Of a stretch of DNA of 64,000 bases, positions 1 through 7,728 are shown piece by piece. How positions within the stretch are numbered: the first letter of the stretch is position 1; every line of letters starts with the position of its first letter. A program made the translations under genes and the position numbers. The notes beneath the pieces were generated by a model. It was not told where the DNA came from, made no database searches, and worked only from the letters and a program-made list of their open reading frames with translations. The stretch is from the NCBI RefSeq assembly GCF_003096655.1, contig NZ_QEKQ01000002.1, forward strand, positions 124,001 through 188,000, written 5' to 3'. Source of the DNA: Tamilnaduibacter salinus. GTDB lineage: Bacteria; Pseudomonadota; Gammaproteobacteria; Pseudomonadales; Oleiphilaceae.

Positions 1-462
1 ACCCTGGATGATTGCGATGCGCTGGTCTTCACAGCCGGTTCCGGCCCGAAAACGGGGCTGGATAAGACCCTGCTTGTGGACGCCTGGGGCGCCGCGAAAA
101 CGATCAACGCCGCCGTCGATAAGGGCATCAGACGGTACGTTATGGTCAGCTCCCGCGGCGCCGCCAACCCCGACTTCGGTCCTGAGGCGATCAAGCCCTA
201 CTGTGTTGCCAAACACATGGCGGACCACTATCTGACCACCAGCATCCTCGATTACACCATCCTGCGCCCGGGTCGGCTGCTGGATGAGCCGGCCACGGGT
301 CGGTTCCGGACCCAGCGCCCCGAGGCGAAGGATGAGCAGGTGATCACCAGGGAGGACACGGCCGATGCGATCGTCTACTGCCTCGAGCGTGAGCACACGA
401 TTCATCAGATCTACGAGCTCTATCAGGGACATGAGGGGCTGGAAGAGGCGCTTGGGGAGTAA
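1..462 (+). CDS. NAD(P)H-binding SDR-like protein, 3' part
   Basis: The reading frame is open from the first base of the window, so the N-terminus with its glycine-rich nucleotide-binding loop lies outside. The visible 153 residues include FTAGSG (end of a Rossmann strand), RRYVMVSSRGA (strand plus serine), YCVAKHMAD (a YxxxK-like pair) and YTILRPGRL. This order is typical of atypical short-chain dehydrogenases of the NAD(P)H-binding/YwnB type, which act as putative NAD-dependent epimerases or reductases. Substrate unknown. It ends at a TAA shortly before the nucleotidase remnant. The family call is good; the function is open. Confidence 0.8.
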   Translation, partial: TLDDCDALVFTAGSGPKTGLDKTLLVDAWGAAKTINAAVDKGIRRYVMVSSRGAANPDFGPEAIKPYCVAKHMADHYLTTSILDYTILRPGRLLDEPATGRFRTQRPEAKDEQVITREDTADAIVYCLEREHTIHQIYELYQGHEGLEEALGE

Positions 463-486
463 CCGATACCGCCATGCCGTTTCCCC

Positions 487-750
487 ATTGAACAGAAGCT
501 CGTGATTGGGGTCGCTTCCAGCGCGCTCTTCGATCTGGAGCGCCCGTCCCATGAGCGCGCGATCAATAGGCTGGAGCAGTGGGGCGTCAGCGCCAGTGAA
601 ACCTTCTTTCTTGGCGGGATGCGCAAGGAGCGCATTCTCCAGGTGCTCCAGCCTCCCATGTGTTTTGACGATCAGCGGACCCACCTGACCGCCCATGCAG
701 CGGGTATCCCAATGGCCCATATACCGTTTGGCATTGCCAATATACCCTGA
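487..750 (+). pseudogene. 5'-nucleotidase remnant with large internal deletion
   Basis: The frame reads EQKLVIGVASSALFDLE and then continues directly with RPSHERAINRLEQWGV, TFFLGGM and FDDQRTHL, ending in HIPFGIAN. Proteobacterial cytosolic 5'-nucleotidases of the cN-I-like family (about 300 residues) start with the first block and finish with the second group. Roughly 190 to 200 central residues, including most of the catalytic core, are therefore missing at the join after ALFDLE. A start at ATT 487 or GTG 502 would give only 82 to 87 residues. I read this as an in-frame deletion derivative, probably non-functional. Recognition of both end blocks is from family knowledge, not a search. Confidence 0.65.
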
Positions 751-878
751 ATTCCGTACCACTCGTTCTGAGTGTTGTGAATATGTAACCGAATCGACCG
801 CCGGTCTGTCGTATTGAATATCCGTTCAGTACCATTCCGGCCCTCAATTCGACATGGTTCTTTGAATGGAGTGCAATC

Positions 879-1622
879 ATGCTGCGCAAATCCGGTCTGC
901 TACTGACCCTGTTCCTGATGGCGGGGTGCGCTACGGCTACCGAAAAGCTGCGGATCTATACTGAACAGTATCCGCCGTACAATATGACGACGAATGGCCA
1001 GCCCTTTGCCCACAAGGCCAGAGACGTCACAGGCCTGTGTACGGACGTGATGAAAGCACTGCTTGATGGTACCGATCTTGAGTACAGCATTAAGCTGCGT
1101 GATCTGAGCTATGGGCTGAAACGAACGAAACAGCACCCGAATCACGGCATCTATTGCGTGTCCAAAACGGAGGAACGCAAGCCGTTCTTTAAGTGGATCG
1201 GCCCGCTTTCGACCATTGAATGGACCCTCTTCGCAAAACCCGGGTCGTCCATTGAGCTGGAAAATCTTCAGGATGCGCGGGACTATCAGATCGGCGGTTA
1301 CCGGGGTGACGTCATGACCGGCTACCTGGCGGATAAGGGGTTTGATGTATCGGCGATCAGCAACAACGGGCTGAATGCCCAGCGGCTGGTGCAGGATCAG
1401 ATTGACCTCTGGGTGGCGGACGGTCTGGCTGGTCCCTACCTGGCGGCGGATGCCTCGGATGTGACCGACCTCAAGCGGGTACTGGTATTCCGGGAAACCC
1501 CCATGTATCTTGCCGTTCACAAGGACACGGACCCGGTAATCCTGAAGGCCTTGCGTGAGGGCTACCAGAGGCTGGTACAGTCCGGCGAGAAGGAGACCAT
1601 CACTCGATCTTACGGCCTTTAA
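879..1622 (+). CDS. Extracellular solute-binding protein, family 3
   Basis: A 247-residue periplasmic binding protein of the PBP type II (SBP_bac_3) fold. The N-terminus is a signal peptide: MLRK, a hydrophobic stretch, then LMAGC (possible lipobox, Cys 17) or cleavage near ATA-TE. The mature protein opens with LRIYTEQYPPYNM, the usual first strand and ligand-contact segment, followed by GLCTDVMKALL. The later QIGGYRGDVMTGYL and LVQDQIDLWVADG segments are the domain-crossover region. No ABC permease or ATPase is adjacent, so it is either an orphan amino-acid-type binding protein or works with distant partners. An imperfect stem-loop follows the stop codon. Confidence 0.85.
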   Translation: MLRKSGLLLTLFLMAGCATATEKLRIYTEQYPPYNMTTNGQPFAHKARDVTGLCTDVMKALLDGTDLEYSIKLRDLSYGLKRTKQHPNHGIYCVSKTEERKPFFKWIGPLSTIEWTLFAKPGSSIELENLQDARDYQIGGYRGDVMTGYLADKGFDVSAISNNGLNAQRLVQDQIDLWVADGLAGPYLAADASDVTDLKRVLVFRETPMYLAVHKDTDPVILKALREGYQRLVQSGEKETITRSYGL

Positions 1623-1624
1623 TG

Positions 1625-1656
1625 CGGATCAGGACCGTACGAGCGGTGCTGATCCG
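1625..1656 (+). terminator. Stem-loop after binding-protein gene
   Basis: An 8-bp perfect stem (CGGATCAG with CTGATCCG) encloses a further ACCG/CGGT pairing and a 6-nt loop. It begins 3 nt after the stop codon of the binding-protein gene. There is no T-run after it, so it may be a weak or factor-assisted terminator, or an RNA-stabilising hairpin, separating that gene from the riboswitch leader. Confidence 0.4.
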
Positions 1657-1666
1657 ATCCAATCGT

Positions 1667-1756
1667 CGCCAGGGGAGTCCCGACTGTCCGTGCCGGGGCT
1701 GAGAGTGTCTCTGACAGACCCTGGAACCTGAACCGGTCCATACCGGCGGAGGAAGT
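1667..1756 (+). promoter_or_regulatory. TPP riboswitch (THI element)
   Basis: The leader of the downstream symporter carries the conserved THI-box blocks in order: GGGGAGTCCC, GGGGCTGAGAG, GACCCTGGAACCTGAACCGG and CCATACCGGCGGAGGAAGTG. These match the TPP aptamer core (CTGAGA, ACCC-GAACCTGA, and ATACCNGCGNAGGGAA with one change). The final block contains the GGAGG Shine-Dalgarno 10 nt before the ATG, so ligand binding would most simply block translation. Control by thiamine pyrophosphate is established for this element class; its action here is inferred. Confidence 0.92.
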
Positions 1757-1761
1757 GCGAC

Positions 1762-3135
1762 ATGATGATGACCCACCTTGCCGCCATCGTGGCGGCATTG
1801 TGCCTCTTTGGTTGGCTGGGCTTGCGAGCCCGAAAGACGGCCAACGGCATTGACGACTACATGACCGCCCGCAACAGCCAGGGGGCTGGCACCATTGGCC
1901 TGTCATTTCTCGCCTCTGGAATGGGGGCCTGGATTCTGTTTGCGCCGCCGGAAGTCGGCGCCTTCGTCGGCCCCGTTGCGTTAGCGGGCTACGCGTTTGG
2001 GGCGGCGTTGCCGTTTATCGTCTTTGCGGCGCTCGGGCCTTTGATCCGAAAACGCCTACCGGAAGGCCGCAGTATCAGTGAGTTTGCCGACGCCCGCTTT
2101 GGTCCCGGAGTACGGCGGTGGGTGTCTCTGGTGTCTGTGCTCTATATGCTGTGCTTCCTTGCCGCGGAGCTCACGGCCATCGGCTCGATCACCGGGCTCC
2201 TGTCCGACCTGAACGGGCAGGTCGTGGTCATCGCGGTCGCCCTGACGACCCTCCTGTACACCACCTGGGGCGGGTTGCGCGCAAGCCTCGCGACCGACCG
2301 CTGGCAGGCTTTGCTGCTCATGGCGCTTCTGGCGGCGGTCCTTTTCGTGGACTGGAAGCACCTGCCCACAACGGCGGATTCTGCGGAAATGCCTGGCATA
2401 CCGTTCTGGAGTGCCGTCAGTGTTGCCGTCACGCTGGTGCTGGCAGTCACGGCGGCCAACCTGTTCCATCAGGGGTACTGGCAGCGGGTCTGGGCCGCAC
2501 GGGATAATGGCGCGCTCTGGCGCGGCGCGATTCTCGGCGGTGGTACCACAATCGTCGTGGTGGCGGTGGTGGGTGCCCTTGGCATGAGCGCGGCCATGGC
2601 GGGACTCAATCTGGGCCAGCCTCCCATTCCATTCTTTGCGCTGCTGAGCGAGGCACCTCAATGGCTGGGGGCGGTCGCCCTGGTTCTGGCCGTGACGCTG
2701 GTGGCCTCTTCGGTCGACACCCTCCAGAACGGTATCGCGTCGCTGGCCGTGGCGGAAAAGGACGGTCTGACCCTGCCCGTGGCGCGCTGGATAACCGTGG
2801 CTTTGATGATTCCGGTCGTTCTCGTCGCGTTGCAGGGGGCTTCGGTGCTGCGGCTGTTCCTGATTGCGGATCTGTTGTGCGCGACCGCCATCATCCCTGT
2901 CCTGATGGGGCTCTGGCCCCGTGTCACGACGGTTGCCGCACTGGGCGGTGCGTTGGCGGGTCTGCTTGGGGCGATTCTCCCAAACTGGGTAATGACCGGG
3001 AGTCTCGCTGAAGCGTTGCTCATCGCCAGCTTTCCCGGCGGAGCGCCGACGCTGGCGCCGTTTGCGGGGGCGTTGCTGGCGTCCGGGGCTGTCACACTCT
3101 TAATAACCGTCGCATCCCGTCCCAGGTTGGGCTGA
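1762..3135 (+). CDS. Sodium:solute symporter, probable thiamine or precursor transporter
   Basis: A 457-residue polytopic inner-membrane protein of the sodium:solute symporter (SSS) family with about 12 to 13 hydrophobic segments. SSS-type features include FLASGMGAWILFAPPEVGAF near residues 50-70, TTLLYTTWGGLRASLATDRWQ near 165-185 and ANLFHQGYWQRVWAARD near 235-250. The TPP riboswitch directly upstream makes thiamine, HMP or a thiazole precursor the likely cargo. Comparative genomics has already proposed THI-element-linked SSS transporters (ThiV), so the class is not new, but substrate assignment is by regulation only. Three consecutive ATG codons lie at the start; the first is best placed after GGAGG. 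It is a single-gene transcription unit as far as can be seen. Confidence 0.85.
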   Translation: MMMTHLAAIVAALCLFGWLGLRARKTANGIDDYMTARNSQGAGTIGLSFLASGMGAWILFAPPEVGAFVGPVALAGYAFGAALPFIVFAALGPLIRKRLPEGRSISEFADARFGPGVRRWVSLVSVLYMLCFLAAELTAIGSITGLLSDLNGQVVVIAVALTTLLYTTWGGLRASLATDRWQALLLMALLAAVLFVDWKHLPTTADSAEMPGIPFWSAVSVAVTLVLAVTAANLFHQGYWQRVWAARDNGALWRGAILGGGTTIVVVAVVGALGMSAAMAGLNLGQPPIPFFALLSEAPQWLGAVALVLAVTLVASSVDTLQNGIASLAVAEKDGLTLPVARWITVALMIPVVLVALQGASVLRLFLIADLLCATAIIPVLMGLWPRVTTVAALGGALAGLLGAILPNWVMTGSLAEALLIASFPGGAPTLAPFAGALLASGAVTLLITVASRPRLG

Positions 3136-3248
3136 TCCAGGACGACCGACACCTCCGGCATCCGCTGGATTGGATGGCGGGCGATGTGCTGTGTTGGGCT
3201 TCCTGCGCCAAGCCGCAATCTGCGGTCGTTTCAATCGGTTGTTTGCAT

Positions 3249-3277
3249 AAAAAAAACGGCTCCCGCGGGAGCCGTTT
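3249..3277 (-). terminator. Rho-independent terminator of ETF-QO gene
   Basis: A perfect 24-bp palindrome (half AAACGGCTCCCG) lies between two convergent genes. Read on the minus strand it is followed by eight T residues, so it terminates the ETF-QO transcript. On the plus strand only a weak T-rich tail follows, so it may also serve the symporter gene. Confidence 0.85.
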
Positions 3278-3305
3278 CTATTTGCCTTTGTGTCGGTGGT
3301 GCCGA

Positions 3306-4958
3306 TCACATGTTCGGGTAGTTCGGCCCACCCCCGCCTTCCGGCGTGACCCAGGTGATGTTCTGGGCCGGGTCCTTGATGTCGCAGGTCTTGCAGTGAA
3401 CGCAGTTCTGGGCATTGATCTGGAATGCCTTGCCACTGCCATCGTCCTTTTCGACCACCTCGTAAACGCCGGCCGGGCAGTACCGCTGTGCCGGTTCGTT
3501 GAACTTCGGCAGGTTCTGCTCCAGAGGAATGTCTGGATCGCTCAGTTTGAGATGAACCGGTTGGTCTTCTTCGTGGTTGGTGTTCGAGAGGAACACCGAC
3601 GACAGCTTGTCGAACGTCAGCGTGTTGTCCGGCTTCGGATAGTCGATCTTCTTCGCCTCGGAAGCCGGCTTGAGTGTGGCATAGTCCGGCGTGGTGTCGT
3701 GGAATGTGAACGGCAGGCTCCGGCGCAGGATGTTCTGCTCCAGGAACGCGATACCACCACCAACGAAGTTGCCAAACTTGTGCATGGCCGGGCCGAAGTT
3801 GCGCTCATCGAACAGCTCCTTGTAGAGCCAGCTGTTCTCGAAGCGCTCGGTGTAGTCGGTCAGCTCCTCACCCTCGCGACCCGCCTTGATGGCGTCGTAG
3901 ACGGACTCGCCGCCCAGGATGCCGGACTTCATGGCAGTGTGGGAGCCCTTGATCTTGGAGCTGTTCAGCGTGCCGGCATCACAGCCCAGCAGCAGGCCGC
4001 CGGGGAAGGTCATCTTGGGCAGGCTGTTGTAACCACCCTTGGTGATGGCCCGGGCGCCGTAGGACACCCGCTTGCCCCCTTCGAGGTGCTTGCGGATTTC
4101 TGGATGCAACTTGAGGCGCTGGAACTCATCGAACGGACTGACGTGTGGATTGCTGTACGACAGGTCCGTAATCAGACCCACATACACCTGGCCGTTCTCG
4201 AGGTGGTACAGGAACGAGCCGCCCGTGGTACCGCTCTCCTTAAGGGGCCAGCCCGTGGTGTGGATGACCAGGCCCGGCTCGTGTTTCTCCGGATCGATGT
4301 CCCAGAGCTCCTTGATGCCGATGCCGTAGTGTTGCGGGTCCTTGCCGTCATCCAGGTTGAAGTCGTTAATGAGCTGCTTGCCCAGATGACCGCGACAGCC
4401 TTCGGAGAACAGCGTGTACTTTGCGCGTAGCTCCATGCCCGGCATGTAAGCGTCTTTCTCGCTGCCGTCGCTGGCAACACCCATGTCGCCTGTGATGATG
4501 CCCTTGACCTGGCCTTCCTCGATAATGGTCTCCGCAGCAGGGAAGCCGGGGTAGATTTCGACGCCCAGCGCTTCGGCCTGCTCGGCAAGCCAGCGGCACA
4601 GGTTGCCCAGGCTGATGATGTAGTTGCCGTGGTTGTGCATGTTTTTCGGCACAAAGGCATTCGGAACCTTGCGACCGTTTTCCTGATCTTTAAGCAGGAA
4701 GATATCGTCGCGTGTCACCGGCGTGTTGAGAGGAGCGCCGCGCTCTTTCCAGTCCGGGAAAAGTTCATTGAGCGCGGTCGGCTCGAATACGGTCCCGGCC
4801 AGGATGTGGGCACCGACTTCCGAGCCTTTCTCGACCACGCAGACGGTCAGTTCGTCGCCGGACTCCTGTGCTTTCTGCATGATACGGCACGCTGCGGAAA
4901 GCCCGGCGGGGCCGGCGCCGACGATCAGAACATCAAATTCCATCGATTCGCGTTCCAC
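3306..4958 (-). CDS. etfD: Electron transfer flavoprotein-ubiquinone oxidoreductase
   Basis: ETF-QO passes electrons from reduced ETF to the quinone pool and so links acyl-CoA dehydrogenases to respiration; it sits on the inner membrane. The protein begins MERESMEFDVLIVGAGPAG, an FAD-binding motif in the family's usual position. The GTG start with GAGGAG 6 nt upstream is preferred over an ATG 13 codons further upstream. The C-terminus carries the 4Fe-4S cysteines (CPAGVYE near 490, CVHCKTCDIKDP near 520) and ends GPNYPNM. About 550 residues is full length. The gene is divergent from etfBA across a palindromic operator, matching co-regulation. The partner dehydrogenase LiuA is in this window. 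Confidence 0.97.
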   Translation of the reverse strand: MERESMEFDVLIVGAGPAGLSAACRIMQKAQESGDELTVCVVEKGSEVGAHILAGTVFEPTALNELFPDWKERGAPLNTPVTRDDIFLLKDQENGRKVPNAFVPKNMHNHGNYIISLGNLCRWLAEQAEALGVEIYPGFPAAETIIEEGQVKGIITGDMGVASDGSEKDAYMPGMELRAKYTLFSEGCRGHLGKQLINDFNLDDGKDPQHYGIGIKELWDIDPEKHEPGLVIHTTGWPLKESGTTGGSFLYHLENGQVYVGLITDLSYSNPHVSPFDEFQRLKLHPEIRKHLEGGKRVSYGARAITKGGYNSLPKMTFPGGLLLGCDAGTLNSSKIKGSHTAMKSGILGGESVYDAIKAGREGEELTDYTERFENSWLYKELFDERNFGPAMHKFGNFVGGGIAFLEQNILRRSLPFTFHDTTPDYATLKPASEAKKIDYPKPDNTLTFDKLSSVFLSNTNHEEDQPVHLKLSDPDIPLEQNLPKFNEPAQRYCPAGVYEVVEKDDGSGKAFQINAQNCVHCKTCDIKDPAQNITWVTPEGGGGPNYPNM

Positions 4959-5090
4959 AATGGTCTCCTCAAGGTTCATAATTGTTTCGGCCGCCATGAT
5001 AGCGAAACAGGCGGCTCACGACGACACTGATGCCTCGTGGCCTGGTTCCGAACGGGACCGTGTGGCCCCCAAGGATAACCGAACCACTAA

Positions 5091-5112
5091 TTCAAACAAA
5101 CGTTTGTTTGAA
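5091..5112. promoter_or_regulatory. 22-bp palindrome between etfD and etfBA, PsrA-like
   Basis: A perfect palindrome with half-site TTCAAACAAAC, containing CAAAC-N4-GTTTG. The form G/CAAAC-N2-4-GTTTG/C is the reported recognition motif of the TetR-family fatty-acid regulator PsrA in pseudomonads and relatives, where etf genes are known targets. It lies midway in the divergent intergenic region, so one site could control both transcripts. No psrA gene is present in this window. Confidence 0.7.
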
Positions 5113-5391
5113 AATTGTCCGGGGCGGTGGCATTGTAGTCAACCGTTCATCCTGAAACGCGGCATAGTCGGCAGCTGCGGCGTGTCAGCGGGGCTATTGA
5201 CCCTCCTGATTATTCTCGTCAGTATTATGGCGCTTTTGAAGACGGCAGGGCATTCGCCCGCACGGGCCAGTGCGCGCAAGCCGGGCCCGGGCGAACCGAT
5301 GCGACAGGAATCACGAGCGTGGCATGTCACAGTCGATGTGGGCGCTTCTGATTGCGAGTCATTAAACCCATCGTAGAAGAACGAGGAATCT

Positions 5392-6141
5392 ATGAAGGTT
5401 CTGGTCGCTGTAAAACGAGTCATCGACTACAACGTGAAGGTTCGGGTCAAGCCGGACAACACCGGCGTTGACCTCGCGAACGTCAAAATGGCAATGAACC
5501 CTTTCTGTGAAATCGCGGTTGAAGAAGCGGTTCGCCTGAAAGAAAAGGGTATCGCGAGCGAGATCGTTGTGGTCTCCATCGGTCCGAAGGCTTCCCAGGA
5601 GCAGATCCGGACGGCACTGGCGCTCGGCGCCGATCGTGGCATCCACGTTGAAACGGACGAAGAAGTCCAGTCCCTGGAGGCGGCGAAGCTGCTGAAAGGC
5701 GTCGTGGAAAAAGAAGAGCCGAAAATGGTCATCATGGGCAAGCAGTCCATTGATACCGACAACAACCAGACGGGTCAGATGCTGGCAGCACTGATGGGCT
5801 GGGGTCAGGGCACCTTCGCTTCTGAAGTGGCCGTTGACGGTGAAAAGGTCAACGTGACGCGGGAAGTCGATGGCGGTCTGATGACGGTGGGCCTGAAGCT
5901 GCCGGCGGTCGTGACCACAGACCTTCGTCTGAACGAGCCACGCTACGCCTCGCTTCCGAACATCATGAAGGCCAAGAAAAAGCCGCTGGAAAGCGTCGCT
6001 CCGGCCGACCTGGGTGTTGAAGTGGCTCCGCGCCTGTCCACACTGAAAGTGGAAGCACCGAAGCAGCGCGAAGCCGGTGTGAAAGTGGAAGACGTGGCTG
6101 AGCTGGTCGACAAACTGAAGAACGAAGCGAAGGTGATCTAA
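5392..6141 (+). CDS. etfB: Electron transfer flavoprotein, beta subunit
   Basis: The 249-residue AMP-containing subunit of ETF. It starts [19 protein letters not shown], includes the ETF-beta signature region [40 protein letters not shown] (residues about 160-200), and has the acyl-CoA dehydrogenase recognition area near LNEPRY. It works with EtfA as a soluble carrier between dehydrogenases such as isovaleryl-CoA dehydrogenase and ETF-QO. A GAGGAA ribosome site precedes the ATG. It is the first gene of the etfBA operon; the next ATG follows its stop codon immediately. Confidence 0.97.
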   Translation: MKVLVAVKRVIDYNVKVRVKPDNTGVDLANVKMAMNPFCEIAVEEAVRLKEKGIASEIVVVSIGPKASQEQIRTALALGADRGIHVETDEEVQSLEAAKLLKGVVEKEEPKMVIMGKQSIDTDNNQTGQMLAALMGWGQGTFASEVAVDGEKVNVTREVDGGLMTVGLKLPAVVTTDLRLNEPRYASLPNIMKAKKKPLESVAPADLGVEVAPRLSTLKVEAPKQREAGVKVEDVAELVDKLKNEAKVI

Positions 6142-7083
6142 ATGAGCATCCTGGTAATTGCTGAGCACGACAACAGTAGTCTGGATCAGGCCACGCTGAA
6201 CGTTGTGGCTGCTGCCAAGGCTGCCGGTAGTGATATCGACGTTCTGGTCGCCGGCGAGAACTGTGGCGCCGTTGGTGAAGAAGCCGCCAAGATTGATGGC
6301 GTGAATAAGGTGCTGGTCGCGGACAACGCCGCATACGGGCACTTCCTCGCCGAAAACGTGTCCGCGCTGGTGGCGGAAGTCGGCAAGGACTATGGCCACA
6401 TCTTCGCCTCTGCCGGTACCAACGGAAAAGACACCATGCCGCGTGTCGCCGCGCTGCTGGACGTGGCGCAGGTTTCCGACATCATTCGTGTCGAGTCTGA
6501 AGACACCTTCGTTCGTCCGATCTATGCCGGTAACGCCATTGCAACGGTGAAGAGCGCTGACAGCACGAAGGTCATCACGGTTCGGACCACGTCGTTCGAT
6601 CCGGTGGCGGCCGAAGGTGGTTCCGCGTCTGTCGAAAACATCGACTCTGCGCATGACGCGGGCGTTTCCGAGTTCGTCAGTGAAGACAAGGCTGAGTCTG
6701 ATCGCCCGGATCTGGGTTCTGCAGACATTGTCATCTCCGGTGGCCGTGGTATGCAGAATGGCGAGAACTTCAAGATTCTCGAACAGGTCGCTGATCTGCT
6801 GGGCGCTGCGGTCGGCGCATCCCGTGCCGCCGTCGACGCCGGCTTCGTTCCGAACGACATGCAGGTCGGTCAGACCGGCAAGATCGTCGCTCCGCAGTTG
6901 TACATTGCTGTGGGCATTTCCGGTGCTATCCAGCACCTGGCGGGCATGGGCGATTCCAAGGTGATCGTGGCGATCAACAAGGACGAAGAAGCCCCGATCT
7001 TCCAGGTTGCCGATTACGGCCTCGTTGCCGACCTCTTCGAGGCGGTGCCTGAGCTTGAATCAAAGCTTAAGGAAGTCGTCTGA
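6142..7083 (+). CDS. etfA: Electron transfer flavoprotein, alpha subunit
   Basis: The 313-residue FAD-binding subunit of ETF. The N-terminal half ([20 protein letters not shown]) is the ETF-type nucleotide-binding-like domain. The C-terminal half holds the FAD-binding segment: [54 protein letters not shown] and [18 protein letters not shown]. All conserved blocks are present and the length is normal. The ATG abuts the etfB stop codon with no spacer, which suggests coupled translation and equal dosing of the heterodimer. A strong terminator follows 18 nt downstream. Confidence 0.97.
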   Translation: MSILVIAEHDNSSLDQATLNVVAAAKAAGSDIDVLVAGENCGAVGEEAAKIDGVNKVLVADNAAYGHFLAENVSALVAEVGKDYGHIFASAGTNGKDTMPRVAALLDVAQVSDIIRVESEDTFVRPIYAGNAIATVKSADSTKVITVRTTSFDPVAAEGGSASVENIDSAHDAGVSEFVSEDKAESDRPDLGSADIVISGGRGMQNGENFKILEQVADLLGAAVGASRAAVDAGFVPNDMQVGQTGKIVAPQLYIAVGISGAIQHLAGMGDSKVIVAINKDEEAPIFQVADYGLVADLFEAVPELESKLKEVV

Positions 7084-7101
7084 TCTCATTGATCAGTCAG
7101 G

Positions 7102-7131
7102 AAAAAGGGTGCCTCCGGGCACCCTTTTTTT
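7102..7131 (+). terminator. Rho-independent terminator of etfBA
   Basis: A GGGTGCC/GGCACCC stem with a TCCG tetraloop, extended by A-T pairs, is followed by seven T residues just after the etfA stop codon. Confidence 0.93.
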
Positions 7132-7195
7132 GTGTCCTTCGCAGATCGGTGTGAAAGCGGAGCGAAGCGGCAGGTCGTCATATTAACAGTGCCGG

Positions 7196-7414
7196 ACCTG
7201 TAGCCGATGTCTCCGACTTCGGAGCAGGCCGTCAGGCCTGCCGGGTCCACAGGACTGACCGAGCCAGTCGGAGCTTGCTTGCAGGCAATCAATCTGCTGC
7301 GCATACTCTGGTCGCGAGCAAGTTTGCTCATACAGGACGGTCGTTGACCTGAATTTGCCTGCAAGTTCTGTCGTCCTGCGGAGGACTCCGACGTCGGAGA
7401 CATCGGCTACAGGT
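7196..7414. repeat. REP/BIME-like island of nested inverted repeats
   Basis: Two 29-bp arms that start ACCTGTAGCCGATGTCTC (7196-7224) and end GAGACATCGGCTACAGGT (7386-7414) are reverse complements at 28 of 29 positions. Between them lie further palindromes: a GCAGGCC/GGCCTGC hairpin at 7224-7241, GAGCAA/TTGCTC at 7316-7329, and two inverted copies of CTTGCAGGCAA. The GAGCAAG-TTTGCTC core resembles REP sequences of Pseudomonas. No reading frame here looks coding. The roughly 300 bp from the etfA terminator to the NtrC site appear to hold only this cluster. Confidence 0.7.
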
Positions 7415-7524
7415 ACCAGCGCGGTTTTCACGCTAATCCGCGATGAACCTTTTTGTCCTTGGGCCCCATTGATCCGGAACGCCACACAGGAGGCGAACCA
7501 ATATTGTGCGTGATTGCTTTTGGA

Positions 7525-7539
7525 GCACTATCGTGGTGC
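7525..7539 (+). promoter_or_regulatory. NtrC (NR-I) binding site
   Basis: GCACTATCGTGGTGC matches the NtrC site GCACCA-N3-TGGTGC at all but one of the defined positions. It lies about 90 bp upstream of a sigma54-type -24/-12 element and before an ammonium transporter gene, the classic arrangement for nitrogen-limited induction. Confidence 0.75.
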
Positions 7540-7627
7540 TTAAACCCTTCCTGAAGCGGCTAGAACCAGCCTTTAACCCCCTTTAATCCCTCTCTATCTG
7601 CCTGCCATTACGTAGAACGCCCTAAAA

Positions 7628-7643
7628 CGGAACACTGTTTGCT
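7628..7643 (+). promoter_or_regulatory. Sigma54 (-24/-12) promoter of amt
   Basis: CGGAACACTGTTTGCT has GG and GC doublets exactly 10 nt apart and a TTTGCT -12 block, close to TGGCAC-N5-TTGCW. Transcription would start near 7654, leaving a leader of about 75 nt before the GTG start. This also argues against any translation start as far upstream as 7639. Confidence 0.75.
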
Positions 7644-7728
7644 TGAGCTGCTCGCGAATAATGCACGGGGCACGCCGACGCGCGTGAACGCCCGTCACAG
7701 CAGTTATCAGACAGGAGAGACATCACTC

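Noticed and set aside
3174-4430. 418-codon plus-strand open frame over etfD
   Set aside because: It starts at the edge of the terminator hairpin and runs antisense to ETF-QO; no domain visible.
5362-6936. 524-codon open frame on the minus strand across etfB and etfA
   Set aside because: It is the antisense shadow of two certain genes in GC-rich DNA; the protein is His/Arg/Asp-rich with no recognisable domain.
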